DNA of 64,000 nucleotides from Tsuneonella sp. CC-YZS046 (GTDB taxonomy: Bacteria; Pseudomonadota; Alphaproteobacteria; Sphingomonadales; Sphingomonadaceae), in NCBI RefSeq assembly GCF_035581365.1, contig NZ_CP141590.1, forward strand, positions 2,910,001 through 2,974,000. Reading direction: 5' to 3'. The notes under the pieces are model-generated. The model did no database searches. It was given only the letters and a program-made list of their open reading frames with translations, and was not told the DNA's origin. The translations under genes and the position numbers were made by a program. Below, piece after piece: positions 26,596-36,958 of the stretch. Each line of letters starts with the position of its first letter. The stretch's first letter is position 1.

Positions 26596-27288
26596 TCACT
26601 CGGCGGCCTCCGCGCCGTAATCCGATCCGAACCGGCGCCGGGCCGACAGGGCCACCGGCAGCGGCCGGTCGTCCCGCATCGGCACGAACTGGCCGCAATC
26701 TCCGTCCAGCCCCAGCACTTGCCCGGCATTGATGTCCACGAACCAGCCATGCAGGGCCATCTCGCCCTGCGCGATCGCTGCGGCCACGGATGGATGGGTC
26801 CGCAGATGGGCGAGCTGGGCGATCACGTTTTCGAGGCTCAGGGCGCGGACCCGATCCTGCCCCGACAGTTCAGGGCAGCACCGGCTGACGACATGGGCCG
26901 CCGCGGCGCCATGCCGCAGCCACGCCGCGACATTCGGCATCCCGTCCAGCATGGAAGGATCACTGAGCGCCTTCATCGCGCCGCAATCGGAATGGCCGCA
27001 GACGATGATGTCGCGCACGCCCAGCGCGACCACCGCATATTCGACCGTGGACGACACCCCGCCATTCATCGTTGCGAAGGGCGGGACGATGTTCCCCGCA
27101 TTGCGGCAGACGAACAGCTCGCCCGGCTGGGCCTGGAGTATTTGCTCCGGCACGATGCGGGAATCCGCGCAGGATATCATGAGAGCCTTGGGGGCCTGCC
27201 CCTGGCTCGACAGCTTGGCAAAAAGCTCGCCGCTATTGGGGAAGACGAACTTTTCGAAACTGAATACGCGCCCGATCAACTCGTTCAC
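26596..27288 (-). CDS. Beta-class carbonic anhydrase
   Basis: About 230 residues. A GTG at 27288 with GGTGAGG upstream is the preferred start; a GTG at 27297 is also possible. Zinc ligands and active-site dyad are visible: CADSR (Cys, Asp, Arg) and GHSDCGAM (His, Cys), plus CRNAGNIVPP. It interconverts CO2 and bicarbonate in the cytoplasm. It is directly upstream of the SulP transporter and probably co-transcribed, feeding or consuming the imported bicarbonate. Confidence 0.92.
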   Translation of the reverse strand: MNELIGRVFSFEKFVFPNSGELFAKLSSQGQAPKALMISCADSRIVPEQILQAQPGELFVCRNAGNIVPPFATMNGGVSSTVEYAVVALGVRDIIVCGHSDCGAMKALSDPSMLDGMPNVAAWLRHGAAAAHVVSRCCPELSGQDRVRALSLENVIAQLAHLRTHPSVAAAIAQGEMALHGWFVDINAGQVLGLDGDCGQFVPMRDDRPLPVALSARRRFGSDYGAEAAE

Positions 27289-27420
27289 GATCCTCACCTT
27301 TCATTAGATCAAGGGAAAGCCCGGCGTGGACGCCGGACAGCGCGAGGATATTCTAGTGCGGGCGCTTTTCCTGAATTCGGCAGGACTGTAAGAAATTGTT
27401 TCTCGCAGTTGCGAAAAGAT

Positions 27421-28731
27421 TTAGCTCAGCGCGCGCGGAAGGCGCATCGTCACGCGCAGCCCGCCGCTGGGAATATTCGCGAGAGTGAGAATGCCGCCCT
27501 CGGTCTTCACCGCGCGGTCGACGATCGGCAGACCCAGCCCCATGCCGGCGGTATTGCGCGCCCGCGCATTGTCGAGCCGGATGAAGGGGCGCAGCACTTC
27601 GACCAGCCGGTCCTCGGGAATGCCCGGCCCGTCGTCCTCCACGGCGATTTCCACGGCCTTGCCATCCTTGCGCACTTCGACCCGCGCGTTTCCGGCATAA
27701 AGCAGCGCGTTCTCGACCAGATTGGACAAGGCGCGCCGGATCCATACCGGCCGGGCCAGGATTTCCAGGCTCTGCGGCCCGGCATAGCTTGCGTTCCCGC
27801 CCTGGTCGCGGGCATTGTCCACCAGGGTCTGGGCGGTGGCGGCAATGTCGATCAGCGCCGCCGGGGTGCGGTCTTCACCCGATTCCACGAAGGTTTGCAG
27901 CGATTGCAGCAGATCGCGCATCTCGTCGATGTCACGCATGATCTCGTGTAGCGCGGCTGGCTCGATAGCGGCATTCTCCACCCGCAATTGCAGCCGCGCC
28001 AGCGGCGTGCGCAGGTCGTGGCCGATCGCCAGCAGCGTTTGCGAGCTGCTTGCCAGCAATTGGTGGATGCGCTCCTGCATCGCATTGAACGCCCTGATCA
28101 GATGGCGGACCTCGGCCTGGCCGGCCTCCTCCAGCGGTTGCGGGTCCCCCGCGCCTACTTCCGACGTCGCGCGCACCAGGGTTCGCAACGGCGTCAGCGT
28201 GGCCCTGAACAGCAGCCAGGCGAGCAGCAGCAACAGCAGGGACGGCAGTGTCAAGGCGAGCAGATTGCCTAGGTTGAGCGACCATGCGCCCCGGCTGGAC
28301 ATGCGGAAGTTTATCACCGACGCATCGGTGAGCAGGATCGACCCGCCGATATCGCCGGTATTGGACAGCGGAATGAGATTCAGGCGCAGGTCGGAGCCGC
28401 TCAGTTCCGGCTCGAACGCGAGCATCTGCTGGCGCAGGGTGGCAAGCTCTACGCGATTGACCTCGCGCAGGGGGGAGGGCGACCAAGCGAGCTGGATCCG
28501 CTCGGTGCTCAGTTCCTGGGCGACGGCGCGGCGGTCGGCCGGGGGCGTTCCCTCGATCACGCGCTGGGCGATGACGAGATGTTCGGCAATGCGTTCGACA
28601 TCGTCTTCCCGCAGCGCGAAGCTGCTGACACGTTCGAACAGGATGGTGTTCACCATGAAGTCGATCACGACAACGACCAGGACGATGGCGAGAAGCCGCC
28701 CCCCCAGCCCGATGCCGCGCAGCAGCCTCAA
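27421..28731 (-). CDS. Sensor histidine kinase (EnvZ/OmpR type)
   Basis: 436 residues. First membrane helix about 13-30, a periplasmic sensor to about 150, second helix at 158-176, HAMP, then the H-box LLAIGHDLRTPLARLQLR with His238. N-box NLVENALLYAGN, G-boxes VEDDGPGIP and GMGLGLPIVDRA complete the ATPase domain. The start overlaps the stop of the response regulator gene as ATGA. The periplasmic domain has no recognisable metal-binding motif, so the signal is unknown. Confidence 0.9.
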   Translation of the reverse strand: MRLLRGIGLGGRLLAIVLVVVVIDFMVNTILFERVSSFALREDDVERIAEHLVIAQRVIEGTPPADRRAVAQELSTERIQLAWSPSPLREVNRVELATLRQQMLAFEPELSGSDLRLNLIPLSNTGDIGGSILLTDASVINFRMSSRGAWSLNLGNLLALTLPSLLLLLLAWLLFRATLTPLRTLVRATSEVGAGDPQPLEEAGQAEVRHLIRAFNAMQERIHQLLASSSQTLLAIGHDLRTPLARLQLRVENAAIEPAALHEIMRDIDEMRDLLQSLQTFVESGEDRTPAALIDIAATAQTLVDNARDQGGNASYAGPQSLEILARPVWIRRALSNLVENALLYAGNARVEVRKDGKAVEIAVEDDGPGIPEDRLVEVLRPFIRLDNARARNTAGMGLGLPIVDRAVKTEGGILTLANIPSGGLRVTMRLPRALS

Positions 28732-29441
28732 TGGCGGCTCACCTCGGCCGAAAACATGTATCCGATGCCGCGCACGGTCTTGATCGGCGCTTTGCCTCCC
28801 GCCGTGGACAGTTTTCGCCTCAGCCGGCTCACGAGCACGTCCACGCTGCGGTCGGAGCTGTCGGCCAGCCTGGTCCGGGACAGCTCGATCAGCCGTTCGC
28901 GCCCGATTACTCTCTGCGGCTGGCCGAGGAAAACGTTGAGCAAGTCGAACTCGGCCCCAGTCAGATCCACGATCGCGCCGCTGGGCGAGTGCAGCTCCCG
29001 CCTGGCCGTGGAGAACTTCCAGCCTTGGAATCGCAGCTCGCCGGTTTCCCGCCTGGCTTCTCCGATGCCTTGTCCGCCATGGCGCCGCAGCACGGCCCCG
29101 ATGCGGGCGATCAGTTCGCGCGTGCTGAACGGCTTGCCGAGATAATCGTCGGCGCCCAGCTCCAGCCCAACGACGCGGTCTTCCTCGCTGCCGCGCGCGC
29201 TGATGAAGATGACCGGAGTGTCCTGCGTCCGCCGCATCCGCCGCAGCAGATCGATGCCGCTGGTGCCCGGCAGCATGATGTCGAGGACGATGAGATCGAC
29301 CGGCTCATTCTCCAGCACCACCCACATTTCCGCGCCGGTGGCGACCGCGCGAACGTGGTAGCCATGCTCGCGCAAGGCGCGCGCGGTGAGAGTGCGCAAC
29401 GGGACATCGTCCTCGACAAGCAGGATGGAAGGCGAGGTCAT
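28728..29441 (-). CDS. OmpR-family response regulator
   Basis: 237 residues. Receiver domain with acidic pair (LLVEDD), phospho-acceptor Asp54 (LIVLDIMLPG) and Lys103 (LGKPFS). The C-terminal winged helix carries LTGAEFDLLNVFLGQPQRVI and the recognition region SVDVLVSRLRRKL. It is the first gene of a pair with the kinase downstream. Co-directional neighbours are carbonic anhydrase, SulP and copAB downstream and porin-like genes upstream; any could be targets. Confidence 0.92.
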   Translation of the reverse strand: MTSPSILLVEDDVPLRTLTARALREHGYHVRAVATGAEMWVVLENEPVDLIVLDIMLPGTSGIDLLRRMRRTQDTPVIFISARGSEEDRVVGLELGADDYLGKPFSTRELIARIGAVLRRHGGQGIGEARRETGELRFQGWKFSTARRELHSPSGAIVDLTGAEFDLLNVFLGQPQRVIGRERLIELSRTRLADSSDRSVDVLVSRLRRKLSTAGGKAPIKTVRGIGYMFSAEVSRH

Positions 29442-29704
29442 GGGCGGGTCGGGCCAGTCAACGGGAATAAGATAGGCAGGATGCTCCTCGATTCAATCAT
29501 TCCGGGCGGCTATCCGGGGTATCGCCGCAGCCGCAGGAACACGCGGCGCGATCATGCCTGGTGCCAGCAGCCCGTTCCTGTCCAAATACCTTCCCTTTCA
29601 TCCGGTGCTTGCCGATGGCCTGCGCCATCGCCCTAGACACCCTTGCGTTTCCCGATCCGCTCCTGCCTGTGACGAAATGTTGCTGGCGAAGCGCGCCAGG
29701 CGCT

Positions 29705-30439
29705 TCACAGGACCAGGTGAGCGCCCAGCACCACCCGGGCCCCGTGATGCCCCGCGTTGCCGGGAAAGCGGATGTCCCTCCGCCTGATGTCGGTGTCGGA
29801 ATAGGTCAGGCTGAACACCAGCCTGCCCATCGCATAGTCCGCGCCCAGGCTCCAGTCGACATAGTCGCCTGCTGGCCGGAGCCGCCCGGCGCGCATCGCG
29901 TCGTCGACATGGCCGGAGGCGTGGCCGAGATGCCCCGTCAGCGTCACCGGCGTGCCGATCAGGGCGAGGCGCGCGCTGGCCTTGCCGTAGAGATTGCTTC
30001 CGCCGATCGCCCGCTGGGGCGGCGCATAGCTGCCGAGCACGGCCAGATCGACCGGGCCGAGGGCCAGGCCTGCGCCCAGATCGAACTCGACATAATTCTG
30101 CTTGCCCGCCCCGCCCGGGAACAGCCGGGCGATGGCGCCGCCGTGCAGCCGGGTCAGCCCCGCCTCGTGCCGGAAGGCGACCGACAGATCGACCGCTGCC
30201 TCCGCGCCGCCATGGCGCTCGCTGCCGCGCGTGGAGGCCGCTTGGGCCGCCGCCGTGAACCCGGTTCCGGGCAGCGGCACGTCCACTCGCACGCGTGCCG
30301 CTGCCTTGCCGTCGCTCCAGCTCAGCCCCCGCTCCCGGTAGTCGGTCAGGACGGAAGCCTCCAGCCCGATCATCTCCTGCGCGATTGCCGGTGCCGGTGC
30401 CAGCGCGGCCGGAAGGGCGATCGCCAGGATACGTCTCAC
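29705..30439 (-). CDS. TorF family putative porin
   Basis: 244 residues from a GTG at 30439 (read as MRRILAIALPAALAPAPAIA), which overlaps the upstream stop as GTGA. After the signal peptide, VLTDYRERGLSWSDGKAA and later ARLALIGTPVTLTGHLGH, DYVDWSLGADYAMGRLVFS and SLTYSDTDIRR match the TIGR02001/TorF outer-membrane family common in sphingomonads. It ends GAHLVL. Role is presumed small-molecule passage. The 263 bases to the response regulator start hold no gene that I can see. Confidence 0.75.
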   Translation of the reverse strand: MRRILAIALPAALAPAPAIAQEMIGLEASVLTDYRERGLSWSDGKAAARVRVDVPLPGTGFTAAAQAASTRGSERHGGAEAAVDLSVAFRHEAGLTRLHGGAIARLFPGGAGKQNYVEFDLGAGLALGPVDLAVLGSYAPPQRAIGGSNLYGKASARLALIGTPVTLTGHLGHASGHVDDAMRAGRLRPAGDYVDWSLGADYAMGRLVFSLTYSDTDIRRRDIRFPGNAGHHGARVVLGAHLVL

Positions 30440-30912
30440 TGTTTCTGCACCTCTTCTGCCGATAGCAGGGCCAGATCGCGGAGTTCGCGCCGCAAGGCAA
30501 GGGCATCGCTGCCTGCCGCCTGCGTCAGATGCTTTCTCAGCTCTTCCGGGCTGCCTTGAAATTCCGCTGACTGGCCGGCTTGCAGAGTGCTGCAGTGTCC
30601 GCGCCGGGAGCCGTTGCGCAGCGGCATCTCTTCCACGACGCGGCTCAGCGCGGCAATGGGTTCGCCCTCGGGCGTGGCGGCGGCGCGGTGGATCGCAATC
30701 CGGCTCTTCCACAGGCAGATCGCCGGGGTGCGCGGGCCGATCCCGGCCTGCCGCAGGCTGGTTTCGACCTTCGGCTCATAGCTCAGATTAATGGTTCGTC
30801 CTTCATGCACCACCGAAGCCCGATGGATCACCTCGGCGCTGGCGGGTGTGGCCAGCAGGCCCAGAGCGGTGGATATGAACACGGCTTTCACGCGAAACTT
30901 CCGGCGGATCAT
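30436..30912 (-). CDS. Small exported protein of unknown function
   Basis: 158 residues with a signal peptide (VKAVFISTALGLLATPASA). The mature part begins EVIHRASVVHEGRTINLSYE and contains AICLWKSRIAIHRA, GSRRGHCSTLQ and a charged helical C terminus (ELRKHLTQAAGSDALALRRE). Two cysteines are present. I do not recognise the family; the start has a loose resemblance to UrcA-like proteins, which I do not rely on. Its stop overlaps the GTG of the TorF-like gene, so the two proteins are probably made together in the envelope. Confidence 0.65.
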   Translation of the reverse strand: MIRRKFRVKAVFISTALGLLATPASAEVIHRASVVHEGRTINLSYEPKVETSLRQAGIGPRTPAICLWKSRIAIHRAAATPEGEPIAALSRVVEEMPLRNGSRRGHCSTLQAGQSAEFQGSPEELRKHLTQAAGSDALALRRELRDLALLSAEEVQKQ

Positions 30913-31105
30913 GGTGCCTCCTGCTGTCGGGGAGGCGCCGGTAACAGCCTGGCGTTGCTGCTACTCTACGGATTTGTAATAAAACATTGTTGCACGCCGC
31001 GGTTCGGGCGTTCTAGTGACAAACTCGTGACATATATGTTGCCGGATGCCGATCCGCGTCGCGCAGGCGAGGTGATCGCACCGCGCGAGATTTGTCGGAG
31101 AGCGC

Positions 31106-32464
31106 ATGAAGACATATTCCGCCGGCATCGCCAGCGCGCTTGCAATCGGTCTGGCGGTGACATCGCAGGCGGAGGCGCGCCCGATCACGGAAGAAGAGGC
31201 GATTGCCCTGCGCGAGGAGATCACGCGCCTGAAATCGCGGGTTGAGGATCTGGAAAAGCGCCTGGTCGAAAGCACGGAGCAGGCGGAACCGCAAGCGGCC
31301 GGGCGGCCGCGCGAAGAACCCCGGATCGAATGGAAGGGATCGCCGCGCATCGCCGAGGGGGATCGGTCCTTCAAGGTGAAGGGCCGCATCCAGGCCGATG
31401 CCAACTATGTCTCCGTGCCGTCGGGCCTGGACGACAAGGGGCTGGGCTTTTCCAGCGAGTTCCGGAGAGTCCGGCTGGGCGGCGAAGGCGAATTGGGCAG
31501 CGGGTTCGGATACAAGCTGGAGGCGGAATTTTCCGACAACGGCGTCGATCTGGTCGATACCTTCCTCACTTACAGGACCGGCGGCTGGCTGCTGACGCTG
31601 GGCAACCACAACCAGTTCCAGTCGCTCGACGAGCTGACCGGCGACACCACCGGCAGCTTCATGGAGCGCGCCGCCTTCACCGATGCGTTCAACTTCGAAC
31701 GGCGGCTCGGTTTTTCCGCCCAATACCAGAACGGGCCGTTCCTCGGGCAGTTCGGGATATTCACCGACGATGTCGAAGCGCTCTCCAACCAGAACGACGG
31801 GCCGGAGGGCGGCGACGAGAACAACAGCTTCAGCACCGATGGCCGCGTGGTCTATGCCCCCCGGCTCGGTTCCACCCAGCTCCATTTCGGGGCCTCGGCG
31901 CATTGGCGCAAGCTCGGGCGGCTGAGCGATGCGCCGCTGCGCTATCGGCAGCGGCCTTTTGTCCATTCTGCCAACAGCCGGCTGATCGGAACGGCTGCGC
32001 TGTCCGTCAGGGAGGAGCTTTCCTATGGCGTCGAATTGGCGGCGATCAGCGGACGCTGGCATGCCGCTGCCGAAATGCACTGGCTCCGGCCCGACCGGCT
32101 CGACGGCGCGACGCCGGACTTCCGGGGCGGCTATGCGGAGATCGGCTATTTCCTGACCGCCGACAGCCGGGCCTATGGGAACGGGTTCTTCGGCAATACC
32201 CGCCCGGGCAATCCTCTCGGCAAGGGCGGGATCGGGGCGCTGCAGGTCAATCTGCGCTACGATCACCTCGATCTCGACAGTAAGGACATCAGGGGCGGTA
32301 TCCAGAACGGCTATCTCGCCTCGCTGATCTGGACCCCGATCCAGTATCTGCGGTTCAACCTGAATTACGGCTATCTCGATTATCAGGGCGCGGTTCCGCT
32401 GATCGACGGACGCACCGATTACGGCGTGCATGTGTTCGGATCGCGGTTCGAGCTGGATTTCTGA
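31106..32464 (+). CDS. Phosphate-selective porin (OprP/OprO) family outer-membrane protein
   Basis: 452 residues. Signal peptide MKTYSAGIASALAIGLAVTS ending near QAEA, followed by a coiled coil (about 28-60, EEEAIALREEITRLKSRVED) and a barrel with SFKVKGRIQADANYV, EFRRVRLGGEGELGSGFGYK and YKLEAEFSDNGVDLVDTFLT, ending FELDF. These are typical of the OprP fold. The family takes up phosphate or other anions. It is divergent from the small exported protein; the 193-base gap would carry both promoters. Confidence 0.85.
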   Translation: MKTYSAGIASALAIGLAVTSQAEARPITEEEAIALREEITRLKSRVEDLEKRLVESTEQAEPQAAGRPREEPRIEWKGSPRIAEGDRSFKVKGRIQADANYVSVPSGLDDKGLGFSSEFRRVRLGGEGELGSGFGYKLEAEFSDNGVDLVDTFLTYRTGGWLLTLGNHNQFQSLDELTGDTTGSFMERAAFTDAFNFERRLGFSAQYQNGPFLGQFGIFTDDVEALSNQNDGPEGGDENNSFSTDGRVVYAPRLGSTQLHFGASAHWRKLGRLSDAPLRYRQRPFVHSANSRLIGTAALSVREELSYGVELAAISGRWHAAAEMHWLRPDRLDGATPDFRGGYAEIGYFLTADSRAYGNGFFGNTRPGNPLGKGGIGALQVNLRYDHLDLDSKDIRGGIQNGYLASLIWTPIQYLRFNLNYGYLDYQGAVPLIDGRTDYGVHVFGSRFELDF

Positions 32465-32481
32465 TCGGCGGTCGCGGCGGT

Positions 32482-33684
32482 TCAAGCGCTCTCGGCAATC
32501 GCCTGCCCGGCGGCCCACCCGCTCGCCCAGGCCCATTGGAAATTATATCCCCCCAGCCAGCCGGTGACGTCCACCGCCTCGCCGATGGCGTAGAGGCCGG
32601 GCAGATGATCGGCCATCATGCTGCGGGAGGACAGCCCGGCGACGGATATGCCGCCCGCCGTCACTTCCGCCTTGGCGAAACCTTCCGTTCCGGTGGGGGC
32701 GAAGCGCCAGTCGGCGAGGCGGGCCTGGATCGCGCGCAGCGCCTTGTCCGGCAGGTTGCCCAGTTCGCCCTGCATATCCAGCTTTTCGAGCAGCGCTTCG
32801 GCCAGTCGCTCGGGCAGGCTTGCCGCGAGGGCGCGCCGCAGCGGCATGCGCGGGCGCTCCCGCTTCTGCGTGAGCAGCCAGTCCAGCGCGGCATCGGGCA
32901 GGAAATCCACGCCGATCCCGGTGCGGTGCTGCCAGTAGGACGAGATCTGGAGGATGGCCGGGCCTGACAGGCCGCGATGGGTGAACAGCGCGGCCTCGCG
33001 AAAGCGGGTCTTGTTCCAGCGCACCTCGACCTCGGCCGAAACCCCGGACAGCGAATGGAACAGCGCTTCCTCCGCGCCCAGCGTGAGCGGCACCAGCGCG
33101 GGGCGGGGCTGCACCACGGACAGGCCGAAGCGGCGCGCGGTGTCATAGGCGAAGCCGGTCGCGCCCAGCTTGGGGATGGAAGGCCCGCCCGTGGCGAGGA
33201 CCAGCCCGGGCGCGCTCCATTCCGTGCCGCCGATGGTCACGCGGAACAGCCCGTCGCCGTGGCCGATGGCGGTCACCGGCCGGCCGAGCATGAGCGTGAC
33301 CCCGGCGGCGGTGCATTCGCCCGCCAGCATCTCCACGATCTGGCGGGCGGACCCGTCGCAGAACAGCTGGCCCAGCGTCTTTTCGTGCCAGGCGATGCCG
33401 TGGCGGTCGACCAGCGCGATGAAATCCTGCGGGCTGTAGCGGCCCAGCGCGGATTTGGCGAAATGCGGATTGCCCGAGATATAGCGGTCGGCGGCGGTGT
33501 GGATGTTGGTGAAGTTGCAGCGCCCGCCGCCGGAGATCAGGATCTTCCTGCCCGGCGCATCGGCATGGTCGGCCAGCAGCACGCGCTTGCCCCCGGCCCC
33601 CGCCGTCATCGCGCACATCATTCCGGCGGCGCCCGCGCCAAGGACGATGGCGTCATAATGGCGCTGCGTCATGTCGCGGGTCAC
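32482..33684 (-). CDS. HI0933/BaiN-type NAD(P)/FAD-dependent oxidoreductase
   Basis: 400 residues. The FAD-binding Rossmann motif is DAIVLGAGAAGMMCAMTAGA; KILISGGGRCNFTNIH is the family signature. A later segment KAEVTAGGISVAGLSSRSMM is typical of the insert domain, and the end is GGYNFQWAWASGWAAGQAIA. Physiological substrates are mostly unknown for this family. It is coupled by an ATGA overlap to the preceding flavoprotein gene. Confidence 0.85.
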   Translation of the reverse strand: MTRDMTQRHYDAIVLGAGAAGMMCAMTAGAGGKRVLLADHADAPGRKILISGGGRCNFTNIHTAADRYISGNPHFAKSALGRYSPQDFIALVDRHGIAWHEKTLGQLFCDGSARQIVEMLAGECTAAGVTLMLGRPVTAIGHGDGLFRVTIGGTEWSAPGLVLATGGPSIPKLGATGFAYDTARRFGLSVVQPRPALVPLTLGAEEALFHSLSGVSAEVEVRWNKTRFREAALFTHRGLSGPAILQISSYWQHRTGIGVDFLPDAALDWLLTQKRERPRMPLRRALAASLPERLAEALLEKLDMQGELGNLPDKALRAIQARLADWRFAPTGTEGFAKAEVTAGGISVAGLSSRSMMADHLPGLYAIGEAVDVTGWLGGYNFQWAWASGWAAGQAIAESA

Positions 33685-35306
33685 TCGGCCAGGATGCTCT
33701 TGGCGACGGCTTCCGCCACCTTGATCCCGTCGATCGCGGCGGAAAGGATGCCGCCGGCATATCCCGCGCCTTCGCCCGCCGGGAACAGTCGCGCGACATT
33801 GAGGCTCTGGAAATCCTTGCCGCGCGTGATCCGCACCGGCGAGGAGGTGCGAGTTTCCACCCCGGTCATCACCACGTCGGGATCATCGTAGCGCGCGATC
33901 TGCCGCCCGAACACCGGCAGTGCCTCGCGCATGGCCTCGATGGCGAAGCCCGGCAGGCATTGCGACAGATCGGTCATCGTCACGCCCGGCTTGTAGGACG
34001 GAGTGACCGCGCCCAGCCCGGTGGAGGGACGGCCCGCCAGGAAATCCCCGACCTTCTGGGCCGGGGCCGCATAGGACGATCCGCCCGCGCGATAGGCCAG
34101 CGATTCCCAATGCCGCTGGAAGGCGATCCCGGCCAATGGCCCGCCCGGATAGTCCCGCACCGGATCGATCGCCACGACCAGCCCGGAATTGGCGTTGAAT
34201 TCCGCCCGCGAATACTGGCTCATGCCATTGGTCACCACATGCCCTTCCTCGGAGGTCGCGGCCACCACCCGCCCGCCCGGGCACATGCAGAAGCTGTAGA
34301 CGGCGCGGCCGTTCGAGGCATGGTGCGTCAGGCTGTAGGCCGCTGCGCCGAGGATGGGATGCCCGGCGAACTTGCCGTAGCGCGCCTCGTCGATCCATGA
34401 TTGCGGATGTTCGATCCGTACCCCGATGGAGAAGGGCTTGGCTTCGATGTGGACGCCGCGCCGGTGCAGCATCTCGAAAGTGGGCCGGGCACTATGCCCC
34501 ACCGCGAGGACGACGTGATCGGCTTCCAGGAAGCTGCCGTCGTGCAGATGCAGGCCGCGCAGCCGCTGGCGGCCATCCGGCCCGCGTTCCAGCTCCAGCT
34601 CGTCCACCCGGGTCTGCCAGCGATATTCGCCGCCCAGTCCCTCGATCGTGCGGCGCATGCTTTCGACCATGGTGACGAGGCGGAAGGTGCCGATATGGGG
34701 GTGCGCCTCGAACAATATGTCATCGGGCGCGCCCGCCTTGACGAATTCCTCCAGCACCTTGCGGCCGAGGAAGCGCGGGTCCTTGACCCGGCAATAGAGC
34801 TTGCCGTCGGAAAATGTACCCGCCCCGCCTTCCCCGAACTGCACGTTGGAATCCGGATTGAGCTGCGAACGCCGCCACAACCCCCAGGTGTCCCTAGTGC
34901 GCTCGCGTACGACTTTACCCCGGTCGAGGATGATCGGGCGAAAGCCCATCTGGGCCAGGATCAGCCCGGCAAACAGGCCGCATGGCCCGGCCCCGATCAC
35001 CACCGGGCGCAGGCCAGGCCAGCCTTCCGGGGCTTGCGCCACGAAACGGTAATCGGTGTCCGGCCGTGGCCTGACCTCGTGATCGCCTGCAAACCGGGCC
35101 AGGACTTCCGCCTCGTCCGCCAGATCGACATCCACGGTATAGACCAGCAGGATCGCGTTCCTGCGCCGGGCGTCATTGCCGCGCCGGACGATCTCGTGGC
35201 CGCGCAGCCGGTCCGGCTCTATGCCGAGCCGGGCGCAGATGGCCACGGGCAGGGCTTGCGCGTCATGGTCGAGCGGCAGGGTCAGTCCGGAAAGGCGCAG
35301 CATCAT
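33681..35306 (-). CDS. COG2509-type FAD-dependent dehydrogenase
   Basis: 541 residues. An N-terminal domain of about 95 residues precedes the FAD fold VVIGAGPCGLFAGLILAQMG. Conserved segments SNVQFGEGGAGTFSDGKLYC, SFCMCPGGRVVAATSEEGHV and FPAGEGAGYAGGILSAAIDG identify the uncharacterised FAD-dependent dehydrogenase family. The stop overlaps the start of the BaiN-like gene, so both flavoproteins form a two-gene operon. The reaction is unknown. Confidence 0.85.
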   Translation of the reverse strand: MMLRLSGLTLPLDHDAQALPVAICARLGIEPDRLRGHEIVRRGNDARRRNAILLVYTVDVDLADEAEVLARFAGDHEVRPRPDTDYRFVAQAPEGWPGLRPVVIGAGPCGLFAGLILAQMGFRPIILDRGKVVRERTRDTWGLWRRSQLNPDSNVQFGEGGAGTFSDGKLYCRVKDPRFLGRKVLEEFVKAGAPDDILFEAHPHIGTFRLVTMVESMRRTIEGLGGEYRWQTRVDELELERGPDGRQRLRGLHLHDGSFLEADHVVLAVGHSARPTFEMLHRRGVHIEAKPFSIGVRIEHPQSWIDEARYGKFAGHPILGAAAYSLTHHASNGRAVYSFCMCPGGRVVAATSEEGHVVTNGMSQYSRAEFNANSGLVVAIDPVRDYPGGPLAGIAFQRHWESLAYRAGGSSYAAPAQKVGDFLAGRPSTGLGAVTPSYKPGVTMTDLSQCLPGFAIEAMREALPVFGRQIARYDDPDVVMTGVETRTSSPVRITRGKDFQSLNVARLFPAGEGAGYAGGILSAAIDGIKVAEAVAKSILAE

Positions 35307-35432
35307 CGGCCCCTAACGCGTTCGCGCGCATCCGCCAACCGGCGCCGCACCGCTTAGCGATCGGGCGGCAGGCCGAAGGGCGGGGCGAAACCATCGTTCG
35401 CCTGACTCGAAGCACCGCAGATTTCGTTCGAT

Positions 35433-36869
<1,437 letters not shown>

Positions 36870-36958
36870 GGCCCGACACTAGCGGCTTATGGTAAAGCCT
36901 TTGTTAGTGGATACGGGCCATTTCATCGGATTTGGCGATATCCGGGACGGCCCCTGCC

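Noticed and set aside
29442-29704. A further small gene between the response regulator and the TorF-like gene
   Set aside because: Only short frames with atypical composition occur and none has a ribosome site with a plausible product.
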